This document shows, piece by piece, positions 27,138-35,611 of a DNA stretch of 64,000 nt; position 1 is the first letter of the stretch, and each line of letters starts with the position of its first letter. A model generated the notes under the pieces. The model was given only the letters and a program-made list of their open reading frames with translations. It was not told where the DNA came from and ran no database searches. The position numbers were made by a program, and so were the translations under genes. The stretch comes from Methanocorpusculum sp. UBA424 (GTDB lineage Archaea; Halobacteriota; Methanomicrobia; Methanomicrobiales; Methanocorpusculaceae), in NCBI GenBank assembly GCA_002498375.1, contig DAHC01000003.1, forward strand, positions 143,437 to 207,436. Direction: 5' to 3'.

Positions 27138-27471
27138 AATGTTAGTTTACAAAGTATCATAAATCGCTGGAAAATACCATTTTTAATTTACAAAATAGAT
27201 ATATTTACACTTTTATATTAACAATGAATTAACCCATTATAGGGCCCTGTTTTCCAATACGCGCAAGGATTTTAGGTATTTCAGTTATTTGAGAGAAAAC
27301 ACATTCGGGCTTCTAATGACATTTCGGCCGTTCTTTGAGGCCCGTTTTGATTTTTTGATCAATAACAGTGGGAAGTGACGTGCGCAGGTTTTTTTCCATC
27401 TTTCTTGAGTTTTTTCTGAAAAATAGGGGAATCAAAGATATTTTATACTCATCAGTTGCAAAGGTAAGATA
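27138..27471. other. Divergent fdh/tfx regulatory region
   Basis: This gene-free, very AT-rich region separates fdhA from the tfx-like gene. Direct repeats TTTACAAAGTA (27146-27156) and TTTACAAAATA (27187-27197) lie 41 nt apart upstream of the fdh TATA box and may bind a regulator. A GC-richer part (27240-27350) holds no gene that I can support. Confidence 0.4.
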
Positions 27472-27876
27472 ATGCCCGGACCGTTGTTAACTGATCGCCA
27501 GAAGATGGTGATCCAATTCCGAAAGGAGGGAATGACACAGCAGGAGATAGCTGATGAACTCAAGACCACCCGCTCGAACATCAGTCTTATAGAAAAATCG
27601 GCAAACGATAATATCAGACTCGCAAAAGAGGCGCTGGACTATGTCTATTCACTCGAGGCGACCCTTGTCTGCACACTTTCTGCAGGAAGCGAACTCACGC
27701 AGGAAATTTTTTTGATCTACAAAGCCGCACGTCAGACCGGCATCAAAGTCCAGTATGATACCGGCGCACTCCTGAGCCGGATACTGACCGCCGTGCCGGA
27801 AAAGATCTCTGACGGTACAATCAGAGAGGACATCAATGTCTATCTGAATCTCACCGGGATAATTTATATATACTGA
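27472..27876 (+). CDS. Tfx-family DNA-binding regulator
   Basis: The 134-residue protein starts with LTDRQKMVIQFRKEGMTQQE and IADELKTTRSNISLIEKSA, a helix-turn-helix (about 7-45) of the Tfx type, followed by a C-terminal domain shared by this family. Tfx of Methanothermobacter binds DNA near the promoter of the molybdenum formylmethanofuran dehydrogenase operon. Here the gene lies between a Mo/W formate dehydrogenase and a tungstate importer. Control of these metal-enzyme genes is a sensible inference, but binding sites are not proven. Confidence 0.85.
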   Translation: MPGPLLTDRQKMVIQFRKEGMTQQEIADELKTTRSNISLIEKSANDNIRLAKEALDYVYSLEATLVCTLSAGSELTQEIFLIYKAARQTGIKVQYDTGALLSRILTAVPEKISDGTIREDINVYLNLTGIIYIY

Positions 27877-28176
27877 CCTCTTTTCACTGAGTGAAGAGGA
27901 TATATTTTCTTTTTTTAAAATATTTTTTGCATATTTTTCATCAAAATATGCGCTATGCAATTTTTCAGATTGATTGCATCCTGAAAATTACTGCTTTGCG
28001 GCATAAACGGAAATATCAAATATTTATCAGAACTTTTTTCAAACAATACCAAAAATACAGGGTAAAAATGTGAATAAGTTCACCACATTTGTTTGAAACA
28101 TCTTGTTAAATAAACTTAATTGATTAAATTGACACCAGATTGATTTTTATGGGATGCCTAAGATACGTAAATTCGT
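27877..28176 (+). other. tfx-tupA intergenic region with inverted repeats
   Basis: The 300-nt AT-rich gap holds GCATATTTT-TCATC-AAAATATGC (27929-27951), a perfect 9-bp inverted repeat that could end tfx transcription or bind a regulator. It also holds ATACG-TAAATT-CGTAT (28163-28178), which overlaps the tupA start codon. A TATA-like TTAAATAAACTTAAT lies at about 28105-28119. No small gene is evident. Confidence 0.45.
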
Positions 28177-29115
28177 ATGAAAAAAGTACTACGTGTGTTT
28201 GGTGTTTTTCTCATCCTGCTCGCCGTCATTTGTGCAGCAGGATGTGTAAGTCCACAACAGCAGGAACCGACCCAGCTGAAAATCGCGACAACCACGTCGC
28301 TGTATGATACCGGCCTTCTGGATGCGGTCCAGGATTATTATCTCGAAAACTACAACGTTGATCTCCTGATCACCTCACAGGGAACAGGAAAAGCGATCGC
28401 CTCTGCAAAGAATGGTGATGTCGACGTCTTACTCGTCCACTCTCCGTCTCAGGAAGCCGCCTTTATCGACGAGGGTTATGGTGTGAACCACAGAGGTATT
28501 GCATACAACTACTTCATCATCGTCGGCCCGGCCGATGACCCGGCAGGAATTGCAGGCATGACTCCCGAAGAAGGCGTTGCCAAACTCAAAGAACTGGGAG
28601 ATGCAGGAACCGAGGGGATCATCTTCGTATCCCGGGGAGACAACTCGGGAACCCACTCTGCAGAGAAAAACATCTGGAAGTCTGCCGGATTCAACTACAC
28701 GGCCCAGATCACCGGATCCGGACCATGGTACAAAGAAACCGGTGCAGGCATGGGAGACTCCCTGACCACTTCCGGCCAGCTTGGCGCCTACATCCTCACT
28801 GACGAAGCAACCTATCTCACCTACAAGAAGAACAATAACCTCCCGCTCGAAGTGATCATCGATGAGGGAGCTTCCCTTCTGAACAGATACAGTATCATGA
28901 CCATTTCCCCGGCGAAATATCCGGATACCAATGTGAAAGACGCAACCGATTTCACCAACTGGCTCATCTCTGAAGAAGGTCAGAACTTTATCGGCGCATA
29001 CGGTGTCGAAGTCTACGGCAAACCGCTCTTCACGCCGATGAGCACCTTGAAAGACAGCACTCTTCCGCCATTCAACATTGACTGTAAGACTCCTGTAGTC
29101 ATGCCGACTGCATAA
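28177..29115 (+). CDS. tupA: Tungstate-type oxyanion-binding lipoprotein
   Basis: The 312-residue protein has a signal ending LAVICAAGC, a lipobox-like site. The motif ATTTSLYDTGLLDAV (about 37-51) and the segment SQGTGKAIASAKNGDVDVLLVHSP (split, about 68-91) are typical of TupA proteins, which bind tungstate or molybdate outside the cell. RGDNSGTHSAEKNIW (about 153-167) lines the oxyanion pocket. It heads the tupABC operon, next to fdh and the Tfx regulator. W rather than Mo preference is by family likeness. Confidence 0.9.
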   Translation: MKKVLRVFGVFLILLAVICAAGCVSPQQQEPTQLKIATTTSLYDTGLLDAVQDYYLENYNVDLLITSQGTGKAIASAKNGDVDVLLVHSPSQEAAFIDEGYGVNHRGIAYNYFIIVGPADDPAGIAGMTPEEGVAKLKELGDAGTEGIIFVSRGDNSGTHSAEKNIWKSAGFNYTAQITGSGPWYKETGAGMGDSLTTSGQLGAYILTDEATYLTYKKNNNLPLEVIIDEGASLLNRYSIMTISPAKYPDTNVKDATDFTNWLISEEGQNFIGAYGVEVYGKPLFTPMSTLKDSTLPPFNIDCKTPVVMPTA

Positions 29116-29162
29116 AACAGTCATCCAATTTTTTTATCGTATCTGACGCAGGAAAACTATAC

Positions 29163-29870
29163 ATGGGAGAGATAACCGACGGATTTCTGGAAGCGATAAC
29201 GCTCATCATCACGCTGAACCCGGAGATCATGGAAATCGCCGGAAGGAGTCTGTACGTTTCATCGCTCGCGACAATTGCCGCCGCTTTGATCGCGATCCCG
29301 ATCGGCGCCGTCATCTACTACTATGATTTTCGCGGAAAACGTACCGTCATCAACATCGTCCAGACCTTATACGCTCTGCCGACCGTGATCGTCGGATTAC
29401 TGGTGTATCTCCTGGTATCGAATTCAGGACCTCTCGGTTCCTTAAAACTCCTGTACACGACCAATGCAATGATCATTGCACAGGTCATTCTGGTTTCGCC
29501 GTTGATCGTCGGATTGGTCATAGCCGCACTTTCCGGCCTGGACAAAGAGATGAAATACACGACCATGGCACTCAATGCACGGGCATACCGGGCAATGCTG
29601 ACCCTGGTTCGCGAGACAAAATTTGCTATTTTATCGGCAGTTGTCCTGGCATTTGGACGCGCGATCGCGGAAGTCGGCGCGGTAATGATGGTCGGCGGAA
29701 ATATCCGGCACTTTACCCGGACCCTAACGACGGCCATCACGCTGAACACATCCATGGGAGAGTTTTCCACATCCATTGCCCTCGGCATTATTCTTTTGAC
29801 GATCGCGTTGGTCGTGAACTTCGGCGTGAATTTTTTCCAGCACTACAACGGGAGGATGAAAGATGACTGA
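29163..29870 (+). CDS. tupB: Tungstate-type ABC importer permease
   Basis: The 235-residue permease has five to six hydrophobic helices and the loop LNARAYRAMLTLVRETKFAI (about 136-155) that contacts the ATPase. GRAIAEVGAVMMVGGNIRHF (about 163-182) is characteristic of TupB/ModB permeases. It overlaps the ATPase gene by 8 nt and follows tupA by 47 nt. Confidence 0.92.
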   Translation: MGEITDGFLEAITLIITLNPEIMEIAGRSLYVSSLATIAAALIAIPIGAVIYYYDFRGKRTVINIVQTLYALPTVIVGLLVYLLVSNSGPLGSLKLLYTTNAMIIAQVILVSPLIVGLVIAALSGLDKEMKYTTMALNARAYRAMLTLVRETKFAILSAVVLAFGRAIAEVGAVMMVGGNIRHFTRTLTTAITLNTSMGEFSTSIALGIILLTIALVVNFGVNFFQHYNGRMKDD

Positions 29871-30906
29871 TATCATCTCGGTTAGCGGCCTTTCTAAAAG
29901 CTACGGAAAAAAAGAGATCGTTCACCCGCTGAACTTTTCGGTGAAAAAAGGCGAGATCCTCGTGATCATCGGACCGTCGGGTGCCGGAAAAAGCACGCTG
30001 CTTCGAATGCTGGATATAATCGAGCCGGCATCAAAGGGTGAGATCACCCTGTTCGGCGAGAAGGTCACAAAGCACTCGGCCCATGATCTCAGGAACCGGA
30101 TGGGCATGCTTTTCCAAAAAACGGTGCTCTTTGACAGAACCGTAGAGGAAAACATCGCTCTCGGCCTGTCCTACAGAAATGTTTCCCGGGAAGAGAGACA
30201 AAAACGGGTGAAAACGATTCTCGAAGAGATGGAAATGAGCGAGTATGCCAGACGGAGCAGCCGGACGCTCTCGGGCGGAGAGGGACAGCGTATCTCATTC
30301 GCCCGGGTCCTGGTGACAAAACCGGAGATCCTTTTCCTTGACGAACCGACGGCTAATCTCGATCCCGGCGCGACACGTCTGCTCGAAGAGATGATCCTGC
30401 ACGAAAACCGGGTGAATAAAACGACGATCGTCATAACAACCCATGATCAGGCACAGGGTCAGCGGCTCGCCGACCGGGTGGCCGTGATGATCGACGGGAC
30501 ATTCGTTCAGGTAGGGCCTGCCGACGAAGTGTTCTATCATCCGGCAAACGAGAGTGTGGCAACGTTTGTCGGCGTTCAAAACATCTTCACCGGGGTTGTC
30601 AGAAACGGGAATGCGGTCTTTGGCGGCGTTGTGTTCTGCCCTGCTCCCCGCATACCGGACGGAATCGTGCAGATCATGCTTCGCGCCGAGGATATTTCCC
30701 TGTCGAAAAGAGAGATCGACGCCGGCCATATCTCGGTTCAGGGCAGAGTAATCACTTCAGAAAGATCGGGAGCATTCCTGCATATCACGGTGGAAGCCGG
30801 ATGCATCTTCACGGTCGTCTGCCCGTTCCGGCAGACAGGAGATACGTATGTTTCCGGAGATAGAGTCTGGATAGGGTGGCGGACCGATGCCGTCCACCTT
30901 GTCTAA
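29863..30906 (+). CDS. tupC: Tungstate-type ABC importer ATPase
   Basis: The 347-residue ATPase carries Walker A GPSGAGKST (about 38-46), signature LSGGEGQRISFARV and Walker B LFLDEPTANLDP. After about residue 235 comes a TOBE-like oxyanion/regulatory domain (VQNIFTGVVRNGNAVFGG..., then IMLRAEDISLSK). Such domains can bind the imported oxyanion and shut the importer when it is plentiful. It completes tupABC. Confidence 0.92.
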   Translation: MTDIISVSGLSKSYGKKEIVHPLNFSVKKGEILVIIGPSGAGKSTLLRMLDIIEPASKGEITLFGEKVTKHSAHDLRNRMGMLFQKTVLFDRTVEENIALGLSYRNVSREERQKRVKTILEEMEMSEYARRSSRTLSGGEGQRISFARVLVTKPEILFLDEPTANLDPGATRLLEEMILHENRVNKTTIVITTHDQAQGQRLADRVAVMIDGTFVQVGPADEVFYHPANESVATFVGVQNIFTGVVRNGNAVFGGVVFCPAPRIPDGIVQIMLRAEDISLSKREIDAGHISVQGRVITSERSGAFLHITVEAGCIFTVVCPFRQTGDTYVSGDRVWIGWRTDAVHLV

Positions 30907-31037
30907 AACGTTGTTCTTTTTTCTATTCAGAGAGAGCCGCATGCAAATGAGAAGATATCCCGCCTGCCCTGGGAAGGGAATTTTTCGCCCCACTCCAAAC
31001 TATAATCTATCTCCACCGCAAATACTATAGAGATTTT

Positions 31038-32327
31038 ATGCGCATACCAATAAAAGACGTGACCCCTGAAATTGGGCATGCACACATTGCAGGCTGGGTC
31101 CACGAAGAACGTGACCTTGGAGGGCTCACCTTCCTCCTTGTTCGCGACCGAACCGGGATCCTTCAGGTCACCATCCCTAAAAAGAAAGTCACCCCCGAAG
31201 TACTCGCCGCCGTCAAAGACGCCACCCGCGAGTCCGTCATCGAATGCGAAGGCGTGGTCAAAGCCACCGAAAAAGCACCCGGAGGACGCGAACTCGTCCC
31301 CGACACACTCCGCGTCGTTTCCCGTGCCGAGACCCCTCTTCCGCTCGACGTCTCGGAAAAAGTCCCCGCAGAGCTCGACACCCGGCTCGACAACCGGTAC
31401 CTCGATCTCAGAAAACCCCGCATCAACGCTATTTTCCAGATAAGAAACGCCTGTCTCCGCGCCATCAGCGAATACCTCTGGGACAACGGATTCACCCAGG
31501 TCCAGACCCCGAAGATCGTCGCTGCCGCCACCGAAGGAGGAACCGAACTCTTCCCGCTCGCCTACTTCGACAAGGAAGCATTCTTAAATCAGTCTCCCCA
31601 GCTCTACAAACAGATGCTCATGAGCGCCGGGTTCGACAGAGTCTTTGAGATCGGCGCGATCTTCCGTGCAGAAGAACACAACACCGTCCGTCACTTAAAC
31701 GAAGCAACCTCGATCGATATCGAAATGTCCTTCGCTGACGAAGAAGACGCCATGAAGATGCTCGAAAACGTCGTAGCTTCTGCGTATGCATACGTCGCAG
31801 AACACTGCGGCGACGCGCTCGAGACGCTCGGCATCACCGACTTCAAGGTCCCGACCGTTCCCTTCCCCCGTATCACCTACAAAGAAGCAATCGAGATCTC
31901 CACCGCCGGCGGCGAACCGCTCGTCTTCGGCGACGATCTTTCGACCGCTGCCGAGAGGATCGTTGGAGAAAAGATGGGCACGATGTACTTCATCACCGAA
32001 TGGCCGACCTCCACGAGACCGTTCTACACCATGCCGTTTGCAGACCGCCCCGAGGTCTGCCGTGCCTTCGATATGATGCACCCCAGAATGGAACTGACCT
32101 CCGGCGCCCAGCGCTGTCATATCCACTCCCTTCTCGTTGAACAGATCAAAGCAAAAGGCCTCAACCCCGACGCGTTCGAGTTCTACTTAAACCCGTTCAG
32201 ATACGGCATGCCGCCCCACGCAGGCTGGGGACTCGGCGCCGAACGCCTGGTCATGACCATGCTCGATCTCCAGAATATCCGGGAAGCCGTTCTCTTCCCG
32301 CGGGATCGACACAGAGTCAGTCCATAA
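31038..32327 (+). CDS. aspS: Aspartyl-tRNA synthetase, archaeal type
   Basis: The 429-residue class II synthetase has an N-terminal OB-fold anticodon-binding domain (residues 1 to about 100, HIAGWVHEERDLGGLTFLLV). The catalytic core has motif 2 FRAEEHNTVRHLNE (about 211-224) and motif 3 GWGLGAERLVMTML (about 393-406). This length and domain order match archaeal AspRS. Whether it also charges tRNA-Asn (the non-discriminating type) cannot be told here; no GatCAB or AsnRS genes lie in the window. Confidence 0.95.
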   Translation: MRIPIKDVTPEIGHAHIAGWVHEERDLGGLTFLLVRDRTGILQVTIPKKKVTPEVLAAVKDATRESVIECEGVVKATEKAPGGRELVPDTLRVVSRAETPLPLDVSEKVPAELDTRLDNRYLDLRKPRINAIFQIRNACLRAISEYLWDNGFTQVQTPKIVAAATEGGTELFPLAYFDKEAFLNQSPQLYKQMLMSAGFDRVFEIGAIFRAEEHNTVRHLNEATSIDIEMSFADEEDAMKMLENVVASAYAYVAEHCGDALETLGITDFKVPTVPFPRITYKEAIEISTAGGEPLVFGDDLSTAAERIVGEKMGTMYFITEWPTSTRPFYTMPFADRPEVCRAFDMMHPRMELTSGAQRCHIHSLLVEQIKAKGLNPDAFEFYLNPFRYGMPPHAGWGLGAERLVMTMLDLQNIREAVLFPRDRHRVSP

Positions 32328-32337
32328 CCCTTTTTTT

Positions 32338-32622
32338 ATGATAAAGCACATCGTTCTCTTCAAACTCAAAGACCCTGCATGCGCTGAAAAAACCCGTGAG
32401 ATGCTCCTTTCGATGAAAGGCGTCGTTTCGCAGATCCGCGAGATCGAAGTCGGCATCGACTATGCGCACACCGAACGGTCGTTTGACATCGCGCTTTCAG
32501 TCATCTTAGACGACGAGGCAGCTCTCCGCGGCTATGCAGAGCATCCCTATCACGCCGGCCCGGTAAAAACGTATGTGCAAAGCGTGACCGAAAAAAGTGT
32601 GATCGCGGATTACGAGATCTGA
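32338..32622 (+). CDS. Stress-responsive A/B barrel (Dabb) domain protein
   Basis: The 94-residue protein MIKHIVLFKLKDPACAEKTR... with VGIDYAHTERSFDIALSVIL and the YAEHPYH segment is a dimeric alpha/beta barrel (Dabb) protein. Function in prokaryotes is poorly known; some relatives are enzymes in secondary metabolism. The ATG follows a T run 10 nt after aspS. That T run may end aspS transcription. Confidence 0.85.
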   Translation: MIKHIVLFKLKDPACAEKTREMLLSMKGVVSQIREIEVGIDYAHTERSFDIALSVILDDEAALRGYAEHPYHAGPVKTYVQSVTEKSVIADYEI

Positions 32623-32628
32623 ATCCGG

Positions 32629-32835
32629 TCAGATCCCGTCCTCTTCGCCGAAAAGGAACACCTCTTCGATCGGACACGCAAATACGAGGGAAAGTTTGCG
32701 GGCGAGAAGGACCGAAGGATTATACTGGCCCTTCTCAAGCGAGATGATCGTTCTCGACGAAACGGAGATGATCTCGGCAAGTTCCGCCTGGGTCATGCCC
32801 CGGGCGGCCCGCAGTTCTTTGATCCGGTTCTCCAT
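32629..32835 (-). CDS. Small Xre-type HTH regulator
   Basis: The 68-residue protein is almost only a Cro/CI-type helix-turn-helix: RAARGMTQAELAEIISVSSR and TIISLEKGQYNPSVLLARKL. It ends CPIEEVFLFGEEDGI, like the YozG family. It overlaps the upstream membrane-protein gene by 1 nt in the same operon. This pairing of tiny HTH and small membrane protein is common and usually autoregulated; a large palindrome sits in front of the operon. Confidence 0.88.
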   Translation of the reverse strand: MENRIKELRAARGMTQAELAEIISVSSRTIISLEKGQYNPSVLLARKLSLVFACPIEEVFLFGEEDGI

Positions 32836-33254
32836 TAGAGCCTCTTGTCGTAATAGATCTGCGAACCGATCGAAAGCCCGGCAACCAGAAGAACAAGCCC
32901 GCAGGCCGCAAGCGTCACATATAATTCAACGCCGATAAGTGCTGATGCAAGCGTCAGAAAACACAGAACCGGGGTAAAGATCCGGACAGTGTTCCAGCCT
33001 GCACGTTCCCGGATACGGATATTGCGCTCGTCATGCTCCTCGATCTCCTGGATTTTGAGAGTTTCAGGCGTCTCAACAGCTTTTTTAACGGATGTCCCAA
33101 CCAGATTTCCTACCGAAAGCGCAAGCAACGCGGCGCCGAATCCATAGCAGACTCCGTTAAGAGTCGTGCTTCCCGTAAAAACGAACATTGCGAGAAGGAT
33201 CAGGATGATTCCGGCAGCAAGTCCTAAGACTGAAATGAGTATTTCCTTTTTCAT
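32835..33254 (-). CDS. Small membrane protein, DUF2178-like
   Basis: From the ATG at 33254 the protein has 139 residues and starts MKKEILISVLGLAAGIILIL. It has four hydrophobic helices arranged as two pairs. Between the pairs lies IEEHDERNIRIRERAGWNTV, a charged stretch typical of DUF2178 proteins encoded with small HTH regulators. An upstream GTG at 33296 would lie inside the palindromic operator, so it is not chosen. The molecular role is unknown. Confidence 0.75.
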   Translation of the reverse strand: MKKEILISVLGLAAGIILILLAMFVFTGSTTLNGVCYGFGAALLALSVGNLVGTSVKKAVETPETLKIQEIEEHDERNIRIRERAGWNTVRIFTPVLCFLTLASALIGVELYVTLAACGLVLLVAGLSIGSQIYYDKRL

Positions 33255-33263
33255 ACAATATAA

Positions 33264-33297
33264 TGTGAAGTTTATTTCATATGAAGTTTTCTTCACA
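33264..33297 (-). promoter_or_regulatory. 34-bp dyad operator before the HTH operon
   Basis: Outer arms TGTGAAG (33264-33270) and CTTCACA (33291-33297) and the inner palindrome TTCATATGAA (33276-33285) share the same centre (between 33280 and 33281). The site ends 10 nt before the ATG at 33254 and covers the place where a TATA box would sit for a leaderless start. Autorepression by the small HTH protein encoded in the operon is the natural reading. Confidence 0.6.
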
Positions 33298-33372
33298 TCG
33301 AGGGCAAAGGGACGATGGGATATTATTAACAGGGAATAACTCTAAATAGAACCATTCAAACGAGGTGCATGT

Positions 33373-33510
33373 ATGCCGACAAGTAAGAAACAGCTGGAGA
33401 AGTTAAACAAAGTAAAGAAAGCAAAGGCAGAAGAACTCGCCAAGCAGGCTGCCGACGGCAGCAAAGACGCAAAAAAGAAGCTCAAGAAGCTCGAGAAAAA
33501 ACTCAAATAA
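33373..33510 (+). CDS. 45-residue lysine-rich protein
   Basis: The frame MPTSKKQLEKLNKVKKAKAE continues with ELAKQAADGSKDAKKKLKKL and ends EKKLK. It has a good ribosome site (GAGGTG at 33362-33367, 5 nt before the ATG) and a strong terminator right behind, so it is very likely a real independent gene. Eighteen of 45 residues are Lys, in a helical pattern. I do not recognise a family; nucleic-acid or ribosome binding is a guess from charge. Confidence 0.7.
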   Translation: MPTSKKQLEKLNKVKKAKAEELAKQAADGSKDAKKKLKKLEKKLK

Positions 33511-33516
33511 TCAGCT

Positions 33517-33563
33517 GGTCATCCCATACGGCCCATAGAGGCGTATGGGAGACCATCTTTTTT
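33517..33563 (+). terminator. Strong terminator after the Lys-rich gene
   Basis: GGTC-a-TCCCATACG, an 11-nt loop, then CGTATGGGA-GACC form a 13-bp stem with a single bulge. TTTTTT follows at 33558-33563. Confidence 0.75.
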
Positions 33564-33594
33564 AAATGAACGTGTGATTTTTGAAAATTGGAGA

Positions 33595-34074
33595 TCATGC
33601 GTTTTTCAGCGCAACGATCTCCTTTACATCAACCAGTTTCCAAACCATTGTTCGTTCTTCGCCGACGATCTTCTCAGGTGACTCGGTGGGTGAGTGACCC
33701 AGGGCATAGAGACTATTTTCCGAGATTTTTTTGTCTGAGATAAGCTGGACGAAGTGACTTTTTACCGCACGTTTTCTCGCATCGTCCGTCACCTCGGAGA
33801 GTTTGCCGATCAGTGTCACGAATTTGTAGGTCGACATATCCGGAGCGACATTTTCTATCTCGACGGATACGGCCGGGTTCTGGGAGAAAAGCTCCATTTT
33901 TTTGCCGTAGCGTGTCGAGAGGAAGTAGAGGTTTTTCTCGTCAAAGACATAGAGAAACGGTGCGATGTAGGGATATTCTTTCCCTAGGAAGGCAATCCGC
34001 GATACGACGTTTTCACGGATGAGTGAGTCGTATTCGCTTTTTTGCATCTTCGGAATTTTTAATGGTGCGGACAT
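33595..34074 (-). CDS. Pyridoxamine 5'-phosphate oxidase-like flavin protein
   Basis: The 159-residue protein MSAPLKIPKMQKSEYDSLIR and then SRIAFLGKEYPYIAPFLYVFDEKNLYF (in two parts) shows the split-barrel FMN-binding fold of PPOX-like proteins. NPAVSVEIENV and the C-terminal WKLVDVKEIVALKN are also typical. Many such archaeal proteins bind FMN or F420 and act on unknown substrates. It is a single gene, divergent from the methionine synthase gene. Confidence 0.82.
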   Translation of the reverse strand: MSAPLKIPKMQKSEYDSLIRENVVSRIAFLGKEYPYIAPFLYVFDEKNLYFLSTRYGKKMELFSQNPAVSVEIENVAPDMSTYKFVTLIGKLSEVTDDARKRAVKSHFVQLISDKKISENSLYALGHSPTESPEKIVGEERTMVWKLVDVKEIVALKNA

Positions 34075-34185
34075 TGGTGATCAAGCAATAGATTCTCATA
34101 CGAAAAAATAAACTCTTGGTTTGCGGCAGAAGAGACGGTCTCCGATCCAGAGGATTTTTATCTTCACGTGACGACCTACTTTATC

Positions 34186-35079
34186 ATGGATCTGCCGTGC
34201 CTTATGCCGACGACGGTCGTCGGTTCGTTTCCCTGCGTGAAAGGGACGGGACTTTCGTCCCTCATAGACCCGTATAAAAAAGCGGTGCAGTTTGCCGTAG
34301 CAGAGCAGATACGGGCAGGGGTGGATATTATTTCGGACGGACAGGTGAGAGCGGATATGGTGCAGGCGTTCGTTTCGAAGCTGCCGGGGATCTCGGAGAA
34401 GACCGTTGTTGGAAAGATCGGAGCCGCTGACAAACCGATCACGGTCGGCGATACGAAGTATGCTTTGACGAAGACGAAGTATGTGAAAGGGATCCTGACA
34501 GGCCCCTGCACGCTTGCGTATGCTTTGCAGGTGAATACGCCGATCTACCGGAATAAGGAGGAGGTGGTGATGGATCTTGCGGCCGCTCTGCATCAGGAAG
34601 CGAAGTTTCTTGCGGAGACGGGGGTTTCGATCATTCAGGTGGATGAACCGATCCTTTCGACGGGAGCGATCTCTGTGGATACGGCACGGGAAGCACTCAA
34701 AATAATCTTTGCCGGGATCAAGACCCCGTCGTGTATCCATACGTGCGGGATGCTTGGGGAGATCGCGGATTCCTGGACGAAGCTTCCGGTGGATATTCTG
34801 GATTTTGAGTATGCGGTGTCGATGGAGAATCTTTCGGTTCTTTCAAAGCGGGATCTTGCAGGGAAGAAGATCGGCTGCGGGTGCGTGAAGAGTTCGGATC
34901 CGAACGTGGAGTCGGTTGAGGAGATCGAGCGGCGGATCATGCTCTGCGTGGATGCGTTTGGAGCGGAGAATATTCTGATCGATCCGGACTGCGGTCTTCG
35001 GATGCATACGCCTGAGACGGCGTTCGAGAAGCTTGCACGGATGTGCGAAGCGACGCGGAACGTGAGAAAAGGACTCTGA
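34186..35079 (+). CDS. Folate-independent methionine synthase, MetE C-terminal type
   Basis: The 297-residue protein equals only the catalytic half of MetE. It starts MDLPCLMPTTVVGSFPCVKG. The zinc ligands appear as His and Cys in IHTCGMLGE (about 184-192) and the Cys in IDPDCGLRM (about 270-278); VDEPILS lines the site. Archaeal short forms (core methionine synthases) take methyl groups from a corrinoid protein rather than methyl-folate. The ATG at 34186 is preferred over a GTG at 34168. Confidence 0.85.
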   Translation: MDLPCLMPTTVVGSFPCVKGTGLSSLIDPYKKAVQFAVAEQIRAGVDIISDGQVRADMVQAFVSKLPGISEKTVVGKIGAADKPITVGDTKYALTKTKYVKGILTGPCTLAYALQVNTPIYRNKEEVVMDLAAALHQEAKFLAETGVSIIQVDEPILSTGAISVDTAREALKIIFAGIKTPSCIHTCGMLGEIADSWTKLPVDILDFEYAVSMENLSVLSKRDLAGKKIGCGCVKSSDPNVESVEEIERRIMLCVDAFGAENILIDPDCGLRMHTPETAFEKLARMCEATRNVRKGL

Positions 35080-35122
35080 ACATACGAACTGATTATATAT
35101 TTCCGGAACGAAAGACCCCCTC

Positions 35123-35482
35123 ATGCAGAAATCAACGGCGCTTCTCTGGATTACCGTGATCCTTATCATCTCTGTGACCGGCATATGGGTGATTCTCGAA
35201 CCGTTTAGTGATTTAAGCGAGGCGTTTACAATGCGCCCGATCGCGGAGGATGAACTGCCGCATCATGCTGTTCTGATGAATCTGACGGATGAGGATTTTG
35301 CGGCCCATCCGAGTCTCCATGAGTGTATGGGCAAATATGTGCATATCTATGAGCGTCCCCTGGATTATTTTAAGTTTTCAGGGGTCACCTATGAGGAGGG
35401 GCGGGAAATTTACGGGAAGTACGGCGGGAAGATCCTTTTCTGGAATGGGACCTATTATCAGTTCCTGTTTCTTACGAGCTGA
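35123..35482 (+). CDS. Unknown protein with one N-terminal membrane helix
   Basis: The 119-residue protein has a hydrophobic helix at about 8-28 (TALLWITVILIISVTGIWVI in part), then an ~90-residue soluble domain rich in acidic and aromatic residues (GVTYEEGREIYGKYGGKILF). No family is recognised. The base composition is like that of the neighbours, so it does not look foreign. Confidence 0.6.
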   Translation: MQKSTALLWITVILIISVTGIWVILEPFSDLSEAFTMRPIAEDELPHHAVLMNLTDEDFAAHPSLHECMGKYVHIYERPLDYFKFSGVTYEEGREIYGKYGGKILFWNGTYYQFLFLTS

Positions 35483-35611
35483 GGGAGAGGAGAGGAAGAG
35501 GAAAACTCGTTTGCGGGTCATTTCCCCGCATATCCCCGGGATTTTCGAAAAAAGCAGGTATGGATAGGTTTATAGTGGCAGAGTGCCCTACTCCTACGTA
35601 ATGGAGGAGGT

